This document shows positions 35,807-49,129 of a stretch of DNA of 64,000 nucleotides, piece by piece (positions within the stretch are counted from its first letter, which is position 1; each line of letters starts with the position of its first letter). The translations under genes and the position numbers were made by a program. The DNA is from Hypomesus transpacificus. Lineage: Eukaryota > Chordata > Actinopteri > Osmeriformes > Osmeridae. The DNA lies in contig NC_061065.1 in assembly GCF_021917145.1 (NCBI RefSeq), positions 14,104,394 through 14,168,393 of the forward strand, given 5' to 3'. The notes beneath the pieces are model-generated. The model did not search any database. It worked only from the letters and a program-made list of their open reading frames with translations, and was not told the DNA's origin.

Positions 35807-36488
35807 TTTCAGATGTAGACAAGCTGAGGATTTTCAGTTTGCTACTTGTCTTTTTCAGGCTGTTAACTTGTGAAATGCTTTTTTTCTTATTTTAATTGTA
35901 CTGAACATGTTTTATGTACTGAATTTTTAAGATATATGCCTGTAAAACTTGTATAAAACAAGTGAGTCAAAAGACGAATGCCATTGTGTATCGTTTTTCT
36001 TTCTTTTAAAGATTAGAAGCTGTACTACTTTTCCACATTAATACTGTTTGTTTATCCACACAGTGAGGTATAATTACTGACATAGGCCATAGCTTCCATT
36101 AAGGATTTTTATTATTGGTCAGTATGTGAAACAATAATAGTACATTTTACAAAATAATTTACTTCTCAGATACAAACATTTTGTGAATAGGTGGAAATCC
36201 ATTTTAGTTTTGAAGAAATCTGACATCTTTTTACTTGCGCTGGGCTCTTGAATATATCAATTATCAGGTCTTTCTCCTGGTTAAGAACGATAACCAATTA
36301 TACAGAGATTAACAGTTTTTAGCTGACGTGTCAAATGTGTAACACAATGTGCACCTATATGACATTAACTCTACGTTATTGAATTGATAAATCCCTTTCA
36401 CCAAAGCTCAGACATTGGTGTTTGGCCAAGTCACCAGTGGCCAAAAACGGCTAATGAATTTCAAAAATCCCCCCCTCAAAAAATACAA

Positions 36489-36494
36489 AATAAA
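36489..36494 (+). terminator. xrn2: Candidate poly(A) signal AATAAA of xrn2
   Basis: AATAAA lies 683 bases after the xrn2 stop codon and is followed by T-rich sequence. It is the first canonical hexamer I noticed downstream of the stop. Earlier non-canonical signals cannot be excluded. Confidence 0.5.
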
Positions 36495-36908
36495 GATTAA
36501 ACTTTTTTTGATCATCTGTAACAATATACTTTTCTGTCCGATTTTGCATTAATTATTTTGTTCATTTATTTATTTTTACATTTTGAAACCAATTAATTTT
36601 ATTATTGCTATTCGTTATTATGAACGCACAAATCTCAGATGCTTTCAGTCAAGATTTGTCTCCTCGCCGTCAGAAACTTGGCATATTTATTCATTTGCAT
36701 GTGCACATTTCTGACAGTTTCGATAGTCCTTTATTGACGCAGTTGAAATTAAATTGATAACGAAAACAACAAATTACGGATAACGAATACATTTACAAAG
36801 TATAGAACAAATATAAAGTGTAATTTGTTGTTTTACCTTCAGTCAATATGGCCTAGGCTACCTGACACAGTCAACAGTCTTCAAGCAGAAATGCTCCAAT
36901 GTCAAATA

Positions 36909-36914
36909 TTTATT
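36909..36914 (-). terminator. nkx2.4: Candidate poly(A) signal of nkx2.4
   Basis: AATAAA on the - strand (TTTATT on +), about 470 bases past the nkx2.4 stop. Another hexamer lies nearer 36731. Either choice leaves the 3' ends of xrn2 and nkx2.4 only a few hundred bases apart. Confidence 0.4.
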
Positions 36915-37381
36915 GTAATGCTTCCACTGGATTGTGATTCATATATTTGTATGTGCAGCAGCAATCACATTGTGTATTTTACAAATTATTCTAACAAATA
37001 TTTCGTTAAACAATACAGGTGACATTAAATTTGTTAGCTATATACAATTATGATTCGTTAATCTAAATAGTTTACAGTGTAATTTCGTTCAATAAGATGT
37101 ATACCGTTGGGTCATTCTAAGAGATTGACTTAAAACGCCCAAAGGTCTCATCACCCATAAGCCCCCAAACATCCGAGTTTCATAAGGATATTCGAGCGAC
37201 AAGAAGTTAACATGCATGGTTGATAATTTTTTCTCGAAGGGATTCAAACTGCCCAAAAATTTAAAATAATAGTAGCGCTTTCGAGATGAACAAAAAACAC
37301 CATCCTTGAGTGTTTGCTCGTAACTGGCATCCAGGTGGTTGGGTTCTCCATAGCAAATATATAAAACATAGGAAATGTGTC

Positions 37382-38610
37382 CTACCAAGTTCTGCCGTAA
37401 AGCAGGTTTGAATTAATCATGTTATTGGTGTATTCGATGAGGGCCGCGTCTGTCTGGGCCATGTTTATCTGGCTGTGTAGAATAGGCGGACTTGAAGACA
37501 TTTCCTCGAGTTCTTCGGCCGAGGATAACGGATTCACCTGCTGATTTTGATGAAGATTGACCGCACTTTCAGATGCTCCCATCGGCTCACCTGAGCTATT
37601 TTGCTGTTGAACTTGCTGATGAATAGGTGTTGGTGTACTGGATCCGTTCTGACAGGGCTTCCCATCCTTAACGAGAACTGGTACGGCCACCCGCCTTGGC
37701 GACTGTTGCTGTGGGCACGCGTTACCGTTCTCTTGTTGCAGTTGCTGTGTAACTTTGTCCTTCGCCTGTCGTTTCATTTTGTACCTGTGATTCTGGAACC
37801 AGATCTTGACTTGGGTCGGAGTGAGGTGTATCATGCTCGCCAGATGTTCCCTCTCGGGCGCTGAGAGGTATTTCTGCTGCTTGAACCGCCTCTCAAGCTC
37901 GTACACTTGGGCCTGGGAGAAGAGCACCCGTCGTTTTCTCCTGGGCGCAGAGTGTAAGGTCACCATAGACTTAGTGGCGTCCATACCTGCCAACGCTCCC
38001 ATGCCGGCCATATTCATCCCAGTAGAAGCCCCCATGAATCTAGAAACTGAAATAAAATAAGTACAGTTGGGTGAGTTGTGAGCGATTGGTGATTCGTGCG
38101 TAAACCGTGCGTAAACGCAAAGTTTTGTGGGCATTCTTTTGGATATTTTGCACGCATTCTATTTGGAGTTGGTATTGAATGGCTTTATAAGCCTACTAGC
38201 AATTTGCAATCAATTACATCTAAGAAAAGGGGTTTGAACTTACTTGTTGGGTATCGGGGTTCGGTATTGGCGCTGTACCAAGCCGTTGCTGCTGCACCGT
38301 TTCTCACAGTGTCTTGGTACGACGGTAGGTCTCCCATATTACCGATACCCCCGTTGCAGTATCCTCCCATGGCACTGGAAAACTGAGACACACTGTGTGG
38401 CATGTGATAGGTAGCCGCCACTGCGGTGTTGTGGCCCAAAGAATGCTGTTGCATTCCCGATTGAGACACCTGAGTTTGTCGGTATGCGCCAAGCGGAGAC
38501 GCGAGGTTCCCTGTGTTGTCCATGCCTCCAAACTTTCTGTACGTCTCTTCGATAGGGCTCAAAATATCTGTCACTGAGAAAGGAGTTGAGTGCTTTGGGC
38601 TCAAGGACAT
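37382..38610 (-). CDS. nkx2.4: NK2-family homeobox protein Nkx2.4, 2 coding exons, 343 aa
   Basis: A sequence-specific nuclear transcription factor of the Nkx2.1/2.4 group, which acts in ventral forebrain/hypothalamus and thyroid development. Exons on the - strand: 38610-38244 (phase 1) and 38046-37382, with GT/AG junctions. The second acceptor is fixed by homology: ...PRYPT|ISRFMGAS. Features in order: TN repressor motif [10 protein letters not shown] (10-19), homeodomain at about 158-217 with NK2-class Tyr54 ([11 protein letters not shown]), NK2-specific domain [16 protein letters not shown] (239-254), and the C-terminus LLYGRTW. Nkx2.1 and Nkx2.4 are nearly identical in the homeodomain. 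I call Nkx2.4 because of the xrn2/nkx2.2/pax1 neighbours; nkx2.1 pairs with pax9. Teleosts have two nkx2.4 copies, and which one this is remains open. It faces xrn2 tail to tail. Confidence 0.94.
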
Positions 38611-41600
38611 GGTTTAGCCCGCGGGTGAATTTGCTGAACGCGGAACAAGCCCGTGGTGCTGTTCCTCTCACTGTTACAGGACAGCTACGTAAGAGTACTT
38701 GTGCTCCGTCTGAGGTACCCAATTGATCGCCTTGGAGAAAGAGGCGAGCCTTGGGCGCTCTTATCCTGGGTTTCTCTGCCAGGCGCCAGGTTTACGACAA
38801 ACATAGGGGTGGAGCCATAACGAGCCAAACGAGCCAACAATGGCCATTGACATTTTACTAGGTAATTGAACAAAAATGTTACTTTTGGAGCTAAGGTTGA
38901 AAAATGCTATTTCGATTATTTACACGGTAAATTAATACATTATTGGTGATATCAGTAGTAAGCGATTGTTTAAATAAGTTGCTTCTAGGCTCTGTAAACA
39001 GACTATAGGCCTATATCGTACAACCTAAACCTATTTGCATAATTTCCGTGAACTGTGAAATACCTCTGTATAGATATAACACTAGTCTGTTGTTAACGTT
39101 GTTGTCTTCAAATCTCCTGGACTGCAAGCAACTGAATTTAGGGGTTTTAGCCTGTAGGTCAACCTTCCAATCATTCTTTCAAAATCTCCACAAATTTCAA
39201 TAATCCATAAATGAAAATGGCAAGATTAGTCAAACAGGCCTATAGTAATCATAATATTCCTTTGTGCCTGTATTCATATCAATCCTATATTTACGCAGCG
39301 ACTGCCAGAATGTTTGTGACCTCAATAATAGAAAATGCTATTTCAGCCCCAACTTTATGGTCAAAATACTTAAATTATATCGGCATGTGGGCTAACATAG
39401 TTGCCACATGCATGAACAGTATGTTTTCCCAGTATATGTGAAATAGACTCTTTGGATAGTCAATTCAATGTCCATAACGCATTTGAGATGCGGACTAACT
39501 TTACTGTGCCACATAGCATAAGTTTGTTTCCGTGGCATTCTGTATTTCTGTAGACCATATGCAAATCATTCAACCTCTCAACCTCGTGGTCGTTTCCGAC
39601 AGTGTCTGGAATGGGGACTCAAACCACGTTGACGTTGCTTCTGCCTGCTTTGGAACCATGGGCAGACTCCTTTTGCGTGGTGGGAATTCAATAACGAAAG
39701 GGATCGTTATTGCATTGAAAATCTGGATTAATGAGGCATTCAATTCTTTAGGTAAACTTTTAAAATTTACTATAGACATTTTTGTCAAAGCAGTAAAACT
39801 TAATCGTGGTATAGGCCTACAAAAAAATACGAGGCATTGGCTAATCTACACCTGAAATACTTTTTGAACCCAAAATCTAGTCAATATTCGATTACATGAC
39901 CTTTTCAGCGTAAATGTTTTATTGTAGCCCAACCCATTAATAATATGTCTGACTTGAAATATTTATCGTTAAATTAAGCTCAAATGTAACGGTTTAAGCA
40001 AATGGCAATAGTTATTGCACCATGTTGAAATTAATATATCTGGCCCACCCTAAACTGTAAAAAACGAAATGGGAAGAAGTCACCTTAATCTTCCTATTGA
40101 ACTAAATTAATAGCATGCTAGGTATTATATGACTACTGAGCTAATGCAGCTAATTTTGAGCAATAGAAAAAGGCAATAATTACCAATTCAACTGCAAATT
40201 TGAGACACTTAGGCTATGCTATACACAAAATGCACTTAGGCCTACTGCATTTTGTAGAAATATTGTCTTAAATATTGTATTCAAAATGGAGTACTCGCTT
40301 TCAATTGAATGTAGGCCTACCGTTAGTGGCACCATTCAATGAGACTTACAGTAACATTTTGAGCATATAATATACAAATAGCTACAACCTCGGAAGTCTT
40401 TAAAGGGATGACTTTTCTTTATCAATGGGGCACTTGATGCATTCGCCATCACTGACTCAATAACGAGAGACGTTTGGAGAGGTCAGTTAAAGGGTTTGCG
40501 TGCGTAGAGTAAGAGCCTGGGTCCTGAACCGTTCCTGTTAATGCAGAAAAGATGTAAGAGAAGCAAATGAGCTTGTGTGGAATCCGGGCTGCTCGTTCTA
40601 CAACAAGCATGGCAGTTACTTCCATTTTTATCGTAGAGATTTGCCAATCAAAGAAAAACGAAGAATTAAGAATCTATATCTTAATTTCTAGTCCAAAGGG
40701 GCCACTAACAGTTGTCCGTGAACAGGAAACTAAATGTAATGCAGTTGGAACAAAACAAAGAAACAGTTATGGGTCAAAATGTTTTGGGGAATTGTAAAAC
40801 TGGAGAACTTCTACACTTATCTTTGTTAATACCATTAATATAGCCTATTATATCATTTGTATTTAGTCCAACCGTATGCAGTTTTGTTAAAGGAATGTCT
40901 TGACGTTTTATAACACAAATAACTTGGGAAATATAAAGAACTTACAACGACAATATTCTCTATCAGTATGACAGTTGTGTCAAAGTGTTTGTGTCCGGTC
41001 CATCGTACGTGTTATGAAAGACGTAGCCTATATTGTAGGCCCTATTCATTTAAAAGCCTATCGTTTTGCTTTATTTGTACTTTCTTAAGATTATGATTTC
41101 TGTAACTTTCTTTTGAAGGCTACAGTAGAACATGTTTTACTGAAGTCTAATGTGTTATAGTCTACATAAAAAAGTTTAATTCGAACTTCATGGCACAGCA
41201 CAGGCTACTCTTAGCTCTCTGACTAACTGTAAGTCTTTTGTCATTAAAGGTAACTAAAGTTTACCTTAAATGGTAAATAATGGGTTAGAGGTAAATTATG
41301 AATTAGTCATTGTAAAAGGAAATATAAAAAAAAGAAAAGTCATAGTGTAAAAGATGCAATCGTGTTCCTGTAAATTTGAAGAACAAAAAATGTTTAAGTG
41401 GGGACTTTAGCACGTGGAGTTTTTATTATAATACATATATGTTTTTAATCTTCACATGTACGTCAACAAACTATTTTGTTGAAAATGGTCTCATTATTTT
41501 TGAAATCCATCTGGTATCAGTTATTGGACACAACTGACAGTCAACTGAATTGTGTCGACAAAGGGGTCCACGTCTTATAAATAATGGGAAGCTGCCTCAA

Positions 41601-44600
41601 GATCCTGTCATTCACTCAATATTCTGTATTCAATTACTGTCGTTGATTTTTGGATTTGTAGGTAAGAAATGGGGTGTAATATGTTTGTTGGCAAGGTCTG
41701 TTAATAGAAATTAATGATTTATGTATGTTTGTAATGTTTACAATGTGATGTATTGGTCATGGGTAACAAACGATGACATGACCTATCTCAGATGAGATTC
41801 CTGCATAAATTGTCGATTACCTCATATTTTGGTTTACTTTTTAGTTTATGATGATCTATTTGTTGTTGTTTTTTTCACATCAAAAGGCAATAATGAGTGC
41901 ATCAGAGAGCTTCTGGTCATTCACTGTACATTGTATTCTCATACTGATTGTCTGTATGAATCCCTTGTATTAAGAGAGCAGCTGAGTGCAGCCTGTACCT
42001 TGTTGTGATCCAATTTCAAGACTATGCTCTATGTGTCTTACAAGACTGTTAATTCTGGGCCACAATCAGATTAGATATTGGCTCATATTGCAGCACACGG
42101 ACATTTGTGCAGACAGTGGATTCATGAATATAAAGATATGATCTATGGATCTTGTGAGGGCCACTTGGTAAAATGAATATGCAGACATCCGCCAAGAACA
42201 AGACAGACCATCAAGGAAAACCCACTTGTGTGGACATGGCTGAGCTGTACCTATGATACACTGTGCATACTTGAACGCTGGGATTGTTGCTTTGATGTGA
42301 ACCGGCATATCAACTGACCTAAATTAGAGTTTGTGGATGCTGAGTGTAACAAGACAGCAGTTGTCTTCACATTTATCCTGCTCTGCCTAATTCACCTGCG
42401 AGGGTTCATTCCAAGAAATGTATACAAACATTTCACATATCGGAAGGTTTCAGAATTCTATTACGTCATTTGACCGAGTAATCCATTGGAAATATTTTTA
42501 TCGTGTTTTTCATCTGTGATACGGTTTTCCTACAGACACATTCTGCTGACAAGGAGGACAAAGTATCCACTACCAAGTAAATAGGCACTTGAGAGTGTTT
42601 AAGTCTCAATTAAATGCATTTTTTCCAGGTCTATTTTTTCAAGCGTATATGTCACAATTAATTTAGGGAACCAGACACACCCTTGGGCCTGATTACATTT
42701 TTCCTCTAAATTCCCTCATATCTCTGTCTAGGATATCTTGAGAAAATTGCCCTCAGCTTATCAGCAAGCATTTCAGAAGGGAAGTAAAATGTTGTATCTG
42801 AAATGAGAAAGACATGGTGATTATGGGACTCATCACGCCTGTGTCCTCTTTTGTGTAAAGACCACTACAAAGCCATTATGGTGTGAAAAGACATGTTTTC
42901 ACGCCCACAGGCCCATCATTTTTGCCGCAGTCTAGGTCCATCATTAACACTTGGTCTCTGTAGCGGGTGACTTTATTGACTGGTCCCCTCCGTTGTAAAC
43001 AGAAGAGCAATCTTCTGACGAACAGCCTTTCTGGATCATTTCTGACCTCTTCATTGCATATTGCTTTGGGAAATTGGTTGTGTCCTGGCCACTTCTTAAT
43101 GGTCCTTTTGTGCACCCTTAAATGACCATCATTAGCGTACAATGCAGGTCTATATTAGAAGAGAGGGGTACAGTAGCTTGCTTTGCTTCTGTGGTTTATA
43201 AGGGTTGAGGTTAGCATCTACCTTGTAATCTCTTTATAAATAGAAGACATGTGGTTGGGAGCCCGTGTGCTATACTATCTCACAGATGTGCCTTAAACAA
43301 TATTTGGTATTTTTTTTAAAACAAAAAAATTCTAGATTCCCCCAGCTTCCTGTCAGGTTTCACATTCACAGGGATATATTGCATAAATATATATAACATA
43401 AAGTGCGCGCGCCTGTGAACGTATGACATTTTGCCCGTAGATTCACCTCTTTCCAAAGGTTTTTTTTTTATATCTCCCTCCCCCCAGTTTTTTTTCTTCC
43501 ATTCCTCTCCTCCACTCTCTCTCCCCTGGCCCTCATTCTCTCCCTTCTTCGTTTAATCCCCTGCTCTTTTGAGGAGCAATAGGACAAGCAGCTGTGCTCC
43601 CGCGGCTCTTGGAAAGGCAGCCACTCGAGTCCGTCACAGGAGGGGTCCAGACCACCTGGCTCCTGGGCACCCAGGCTCTCAGCGGTGGGAGGAAGCCGGG
43701 GCCAGAACTCACACTAAAGCCAGAGAGTGGATGGGGGGAGGGGAAGCAACAGTGACCTCTGACCTACAGCATCCACTGCTCCCAGCGGTGTGTTCGCACA
43801 CACATCGACACACAAAGATTTGTAAGGGCGTTTTTTCTATGTAGTGTACTGTAAGGGAAAGAAAATCTGTTATATTGTTCGGTTGCATCCTGCTCTTTGA
43901 AATAACATGTTTTCCTACACATACCTAAGCAAGAACAGCTTTAAGGGTTTCAGCACACATGCATGAAGGCAATTCACACGTCTGAGCCCTCTCCATGGTA
44001 GAAAAAGCTATGTCTGCACCATCTCTATCTATAAGCCACACAGAGCTTGGCAAGAAGAACAACAAAGAGAGATGAAGGTCAACTGCTACGTATTCTGCTG
44101 AACTCAACCTGTTTTCTACCTCAAGCCTTAAGGTCAAGGCAGAAACCACATACAATGGTACACTTTATTTAGTATGTTAACAACAGAAAAAAACAGCAAC
44201 ATATCGGCCATTTCAGTCAGGTCTTGTAAGAGATTTGTATCATTCCCTTTGGAAAATGACTAAAGAAAATGTGGACAACACATACATACATGTGATGATG
44301 TGAACAATGATTTGGCACATTATAAAATGTGTATTTTTCTAAACTTGCATTGGCAATGGAGCCACATGCATTGGTGTTCGGTTGAGTTTTGATTTTGCTG
44401 AGGTGCTCTTGAGAGTGTGGGGTGTCAGGCAGGCAAGCCCCCACTCAAAGACCTCTAGAAGATCTCCAGAGCGCCACAGTGGGATTATCATGCAATGCTG
44501 ACAAACCTGCAATTCACCAAGCATGTCTGTGAGTTTGAAAGAGTTAGAGAGGGCACTGTGAAAACACACGGCTGCTTGTGCTAGCCAGGCTAGCCAGTCA

Positions 44601-47525
44601 AAGGCCAACGCAAGGCTCCACACAATATGTGACCTGAATGTCTGGCTTTTAAATGGCTGTTCACTTCCAGTTCTACTACATAACCACCTGATTTCCTGCC
44701 TGCCATAAATCTGTGGAATAAACGAGTTATGTTGTTTGTAACACACAGTGTCAACTGAGACATGAATTCTGCACCCCCCCCTCCAGCCCATGTCCTCAAG
44801 GTAAATATCCTTCCCAGTATAAATACTGCCCTCACCCATGCCACTGCATTGCTAGCTTTTCCCACTGGCTACTGGTGGTCATCCAAAGTAGTCAAGAGTG
44901 AAAGGACACTCTTGACATCAGTAACAGTGGTGCCATGACTTGGATACCCAGTTGGGTTCAGCTCAACAATCTGGGCTCCCTGTGTTACGTATGATTGACT
45001 ACAAGGAGAGTGTAAGCAAGTTTAAGTTGATAAACTCATTCCTGTGTATACATTTAGTCATTTAGCAGACGCACTTATCCAGAGCGACTTACAGTAAGAC
45101 ATGACATTCCCCCGAGGCAAGTAAGGTGAAGTGCCTTGCCCAAGGACACAACATCATTTGCGGGGAATCGATCTGGCAACCTTCTAATCACCAGCCCAAC
45201 TCCCTCACCGCTCAGCCATCTGACTACATATCAGCAGGTGGAATTTGATTTTTTTCAGTGTTGCAGCTAAAGCAGTGGTTGAAATTGGTCAGTGGCGTGC
45301 ATGATCAAACCGTGGCACGGGTAAGTGAAAGAGGACTGGATGAGCCATGCAGTGACCTGTGATGCCCACACACATTTGTGACCCGTAAAGAGGGACCTGG
45401 ACTGAAAGTGTCTTTGGATAATTTGAATGCTGTGTATAAATATTACACTGTGATGACTAAGAATATTATTTGCAAAAACGAATTTTGGGATGTTACACTT
45501 ATTTAATGTTGATGTACAATTATTAGGCCTAATTAATTAAAATGTGAATTAAAATGTGTATGGTTTGTTTGAGTTTATGGGATTGATCATAAAAACACAT
45601 CCTAATTGATACTACACCTGAGGTTGTTCATCATTGAGCCTTCGTGTTCCCTTTTCATTATGGATATATGCGTGAGTTTGCTTAGTTGAGATAAGGCCTT
45701 ATATAAGGTAACGAGCCTAACACGTCATCTAACCTGAATGAGACTGGAGCCTGGAGGATGAGCTATACAGCATCTGACTTTAGTAAGATGCAATATCGAT
45801 CATTGAGATCCAATTTCTATTAACAAAGATTTTTATTGAATAGTAAAAAGGGGAAGCCGCTAATAATCCTAGTCACCGAATTGTCACACACAGCTATACT
45901 TTCACTTACCGGGATAATTCTTCGTGTTTAGTTGCCCAACTGCTCCCCTCTGTGGACAAACCAACCATGCCACAGCTCTGCCCTTTATCTTTCAAACTCA
46001 GTGGATTTATTATGAAGCAAACTTTTGTTCTCATCGAATTTACACAAATGGTCTAAACAACTGATTAAGAGTCACTGATTCAACTGATGTCACAGTATTC
46101 TTGTGAAATGTCACACAAGATAAATTCGTAAGTTGCCATTAGGCAATATTTTAGATCAGCATATCTGATTGTACAATCATGTTTCTACAATTGCACGTTT
46201 TAATAGTGTTTTTTGGCAGTGTTAATTTACAACACTGGGAAAACTGAATAGGTATTGAATTAGGTTATGTCCTTTTAACAACGACGCCCGTGTAGACGTA
46301 ATTTTAATCAAATCATTTGGTGCCATCTTGTGGCTAAACATTAGCTGCTCCGCTGATGAGAGAAAAAAACTACATGTAAGTTTCTTTTAGAAAACCTAAT
46401 TATATATATAAAAAATACACATATAAACCAAACATTTGTGTTTATAAGATACAAATTTACCAGTAATTGTTCAGTAACATCAGCTGAATTTCGAAAGTAT
46501 ATGGAATGAACAGATCTTTTACAATGACAAAAGGAAGAAGGGGCTCCCTGTTTTACATGAATGGGGTTCCATGGCTAAGAATAAGACAGTGCATGAATTT
46601 GTACCCAGTCTTCCCCCTTAGTCGGCAACAATGCCATGTTTGAAAGCAGAACACAAGTTGTGTGTTCATTAGGGTTCCTCCCCATGCCCTTCACTAGGCC
46701 AGCTGTCCATATTGGATGCAACGTGTCCAACATGGGTCACAAAGGAACCAAGTGACAGCATTGACAAAAACGCTGAGATACTTTACTCCTCATCTCTTGC
46801 TTGGAAATGAGCTGACCCAACTGACACTGCTGAAAAGCAACACCGCCTCCATGGCTCTCTGCTTCGCCACAACAGCCCCTCTCTTTTCCGTTTTGTGTGA
46901 ACTCTGCACAGCTGCACTCATCTATATTTGGTGTCGTCTTTTGTGAATGAACACAAGCTACACAGTTACAGAATTTCGAGTGTGTCTTATAGGTTTAAAC
47001 TCACCGCCTGCAATTTTGTCTGTGGGTATAAGGTTTAGTAAAGCTGTCACTACTGGAAAAACAATTCAGAGCCGTGTATCATTATTTGTTTCATGACATG
47101 TAGGAAGTGTAGGCCTACGCTATAGAGTTCAAAATGTCCATCACAATATTCTCATGAAACATTAGTGTTATGGGATCGCAATGGAAATGAAGCACAAACG
47201 CTTGTAAGATAGTGCATGTAATTACTGTCAAACTTTGTTACAATGCCACATAGGCCCATAGGCATTTTAACACTTTACCAAGACATACAGTACCAGTCCA
47301 AACTTTTGACTGGTACTGTACATTTACTTAGAATTAAGTTAGGCTAAGTTGGGCAACTCATGAATTAATGTGTCCAATTTTCAGGGTTGGCTATTATTTC
47401 TATCATAATTATCAGTTATCAATAGGCCTACACATATTTCTGCTCAACGAAGTCACCATCCTTCAGACAGTCCTACATTTAAAAATGTATCAACTGCATT
47501 AACGATAATGCCCAGGTCAAACAGG
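38611..47525. other. Intergenic region between nkx2.4 and nkx2.2
   Basis: An 8.9-kb spacer between two same-strand homeobox genes. No credible exon is seen; the longest open frame (near 44.34-44.84 kb, - strand) has no recognisable motif. It carries a SINE at 45.05 kb, a T-run near 43.46 kb, and many TAGGCCTA-type words from 39.0 kb onward. Upstream regulatory DNA of nkx2.4 and downstream DNA of nkx2.2 should lie here. Confidence 0.55.
45048..45225 (-). mobile_element. tRNA-headed SINE, near full length
   Basis: On the - strand it starts with TGGCTGAGCGGTGAGGGAG, an RNA polymerase III A-box-like motif. A B-box-like AGATCGATTCCCC follows, then the conserved body TGTCCTTGGGCAAGGCACTT and the tail GCTCTGGATAAGTGCGTC ending TAAATGTA. 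It is the same family as the copies in xrn2 introns and the best-preserved head in the window. Confidence 0.82.
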
Positions 47526-47531
47526 TTTATT
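47526..47531 (-). terminator. nkx2.2: Candidate poly(A) signal of nkx2.2
   Basis: AATAAA on the - strand, about 270 bases beyond the nkx2.2 TAA stop. The distance is reasonable for a short 3' UTR. Confidence 0.5.
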
Positions 47532-47799
47532 ATATACATATTCATAAATATTCAGGTTCATTACATACCAGTTCACGAGAACACATCATACATTTGTTAA
47601 ATGACTGAACAATTTGAACACAACACAAACATTCCGTAAACGACCACCATCTGAAAATCAAGAATAGGCTTATTTCACAAAGTAGTGCGAATTTCTGCCG
47701 TCGAAAAGTGAAATTGTGGACAATGACTATTTTGAAAGCAGAGGTCATCCACATTTTTTTTTTTTATCTTGATTAATGTTCTGTTGAGAATCCACCTTT

Positions 47800-49129
47800 T
47801 TACCAAGTCCATTGGTACATTTGCGCCAAATGATGCACACTGGAAAGTTGAGACATGGCATCAGGACTGAAATGTGAACGCATCTGCACGTGAGGGAGGG
47901 AATATGCACTGTAGGCCGAGAACGGTAGGCCTATGCCAGCCCTAAACGCACCGTCAAGTTCTTGAGTTTTTACAGTGTCACACGGCTTGCCATCCCTCAC
48001 CAAAACTGGAATGGCTACCCGCCTTGGAGAAACAAATTGAACCATATCCATGCCCTTCTCTGCTCGAGCTCTCTTCATTTTATATCTATGGTTCTGGAAC
48101 CAGATTTTCACCTGGGTTGGTGTCAGTCGTAGGGCGTTAGCAAGATGTTCCCTTTCCGGTGCCGAGAGATATCTCTGTTGACGGAATCTTCGCTCAAGTT
48201 CATATGTTTGGGCCTTAGAAAAGAGCACTCTCCTTTTCCTCTTCTTTACCGTTTCACTGTTGTCACCTGTGGGGTCCCTGTCAATATCTTGGGATTCGTC
48301 AGTGGACAACTCTGGAGATTTTGATTCGTTTCGAGAATCAATTGACACACCGTGGATCACTATTAAGGAGGAAACAAAAATTAGGCTGGTTTGGAAAATT
48401 GGCCTCTAATTTAACATAAATCAGTATTTCTCCACGTGGGCTAAATAAAACACTATCCCAAGCCTAATGAAATCAATGCACAAATATAGCCTTTATGTGT
48501 AGCTTAAGTTATTATAGGCCTAAATCTATATATATAAAAAGTAGGATAGGATAACGTATAGGGGACTGTAATTCATAAATATTGGTTGCTTGCACGCAGT
48601 GATGTGACTGCGATGATTTACTCACTATAGAAAACTGTTTTCAAAGTTTTTCAAATCGTAAACATTCGATGTTGTTAATCCATCGAATGTTAGCGTCATA
48701 AGGCACATATGCATAGGCCTAAATGGTAAAAAATAATTGACAATTAATAAACAACAGTACATTCTAATTAGACTACTCTGCAGGCTATAATAATGACCAT
48801 AAAATTTGGAAATATCCTATGGGAAAGAATCGTCTACTTTGTGAAGGCTACTATTAACTAACTTTCTAAAGACTAGGCTACTTACTTGAATAGTGGATGC
48901 TGTTTGAGGACGCAAGCCACCGCGAGTATGGTTTACCACCATTATCACACAACACGCTTTTATATCTCACATTTCCATTGTTTTCAGACAGATTCTTTTG
49001 CGCCATGATTTCACTAGTTTCATCTTCATTTTCATCTTCAGTCTCCTCAGTTCCAGATCCCCCATTCGTGTCAGAAAGGTCCAAAATATCCTTCACGGAG
49101 AACCCAGTCTTTGTGTTGCCCAAAGACAT
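47800..49129 (-). CDS. nkx2.2: NK2-family homeobox protein Nkx2.2 (diverged copy), 2 coding exons, 267 aa
   Basis: A nuclear transcription factor that in vertebrates is induced by Sonic hedgehog in the ventral neural tube and also acts in endocrine pancreas. Exons on the - strand: 49129-48886 (phase 1) and 48359-47800, with GT/AG junctions; the stop TAA is at 47802-47800. The N-terminus [18 protein letters not shown] carries the TN repressor motif. The homeodomain lies at about 121-180 with Tyr54, followed by [17 protein letters not shown] (NK2-SD) and the family ending QWTW. Oddities: the linker lacks the usual LKNPFYD motif, homeodomain helix 2 reads EHLANALRL where human has EHLASLIRL, and the C-terminal third is much altered. 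The frame is intact. This degree of change suggests the faster-evolving teleost duplicate (nkx2.2b-like), but that needs a tree. Confidence 0.94.
48360..48885 (-). other. nkx2.2: nkx2.2 intron
   Basis: A 526-bp intron at the conserved NK2 position just upstream of the homeodomain exon. It is AT-rich and contains two TAGGCCTA words (48515 and 48714). No other feature is seen. Confidence 0.8.

Noticed and set aside
37382..38610. Identification as nkx2.1
   Set aside because: The protein alone is ambiguous, but the xrn2, nkx2.2 and pax1 neighbours mark the Nkx2.4 locus; nkx2.1 lies with pax9 and nkx2.8.
44339..44839. 166-codon frame on the - strand between nkx2.4 and nkx2.2
   Set aside because: The longest non-assigned frame, but with no family motif, no exon partners and no poly(A) context. 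Other vertebrates have no coding gene here that I know of.
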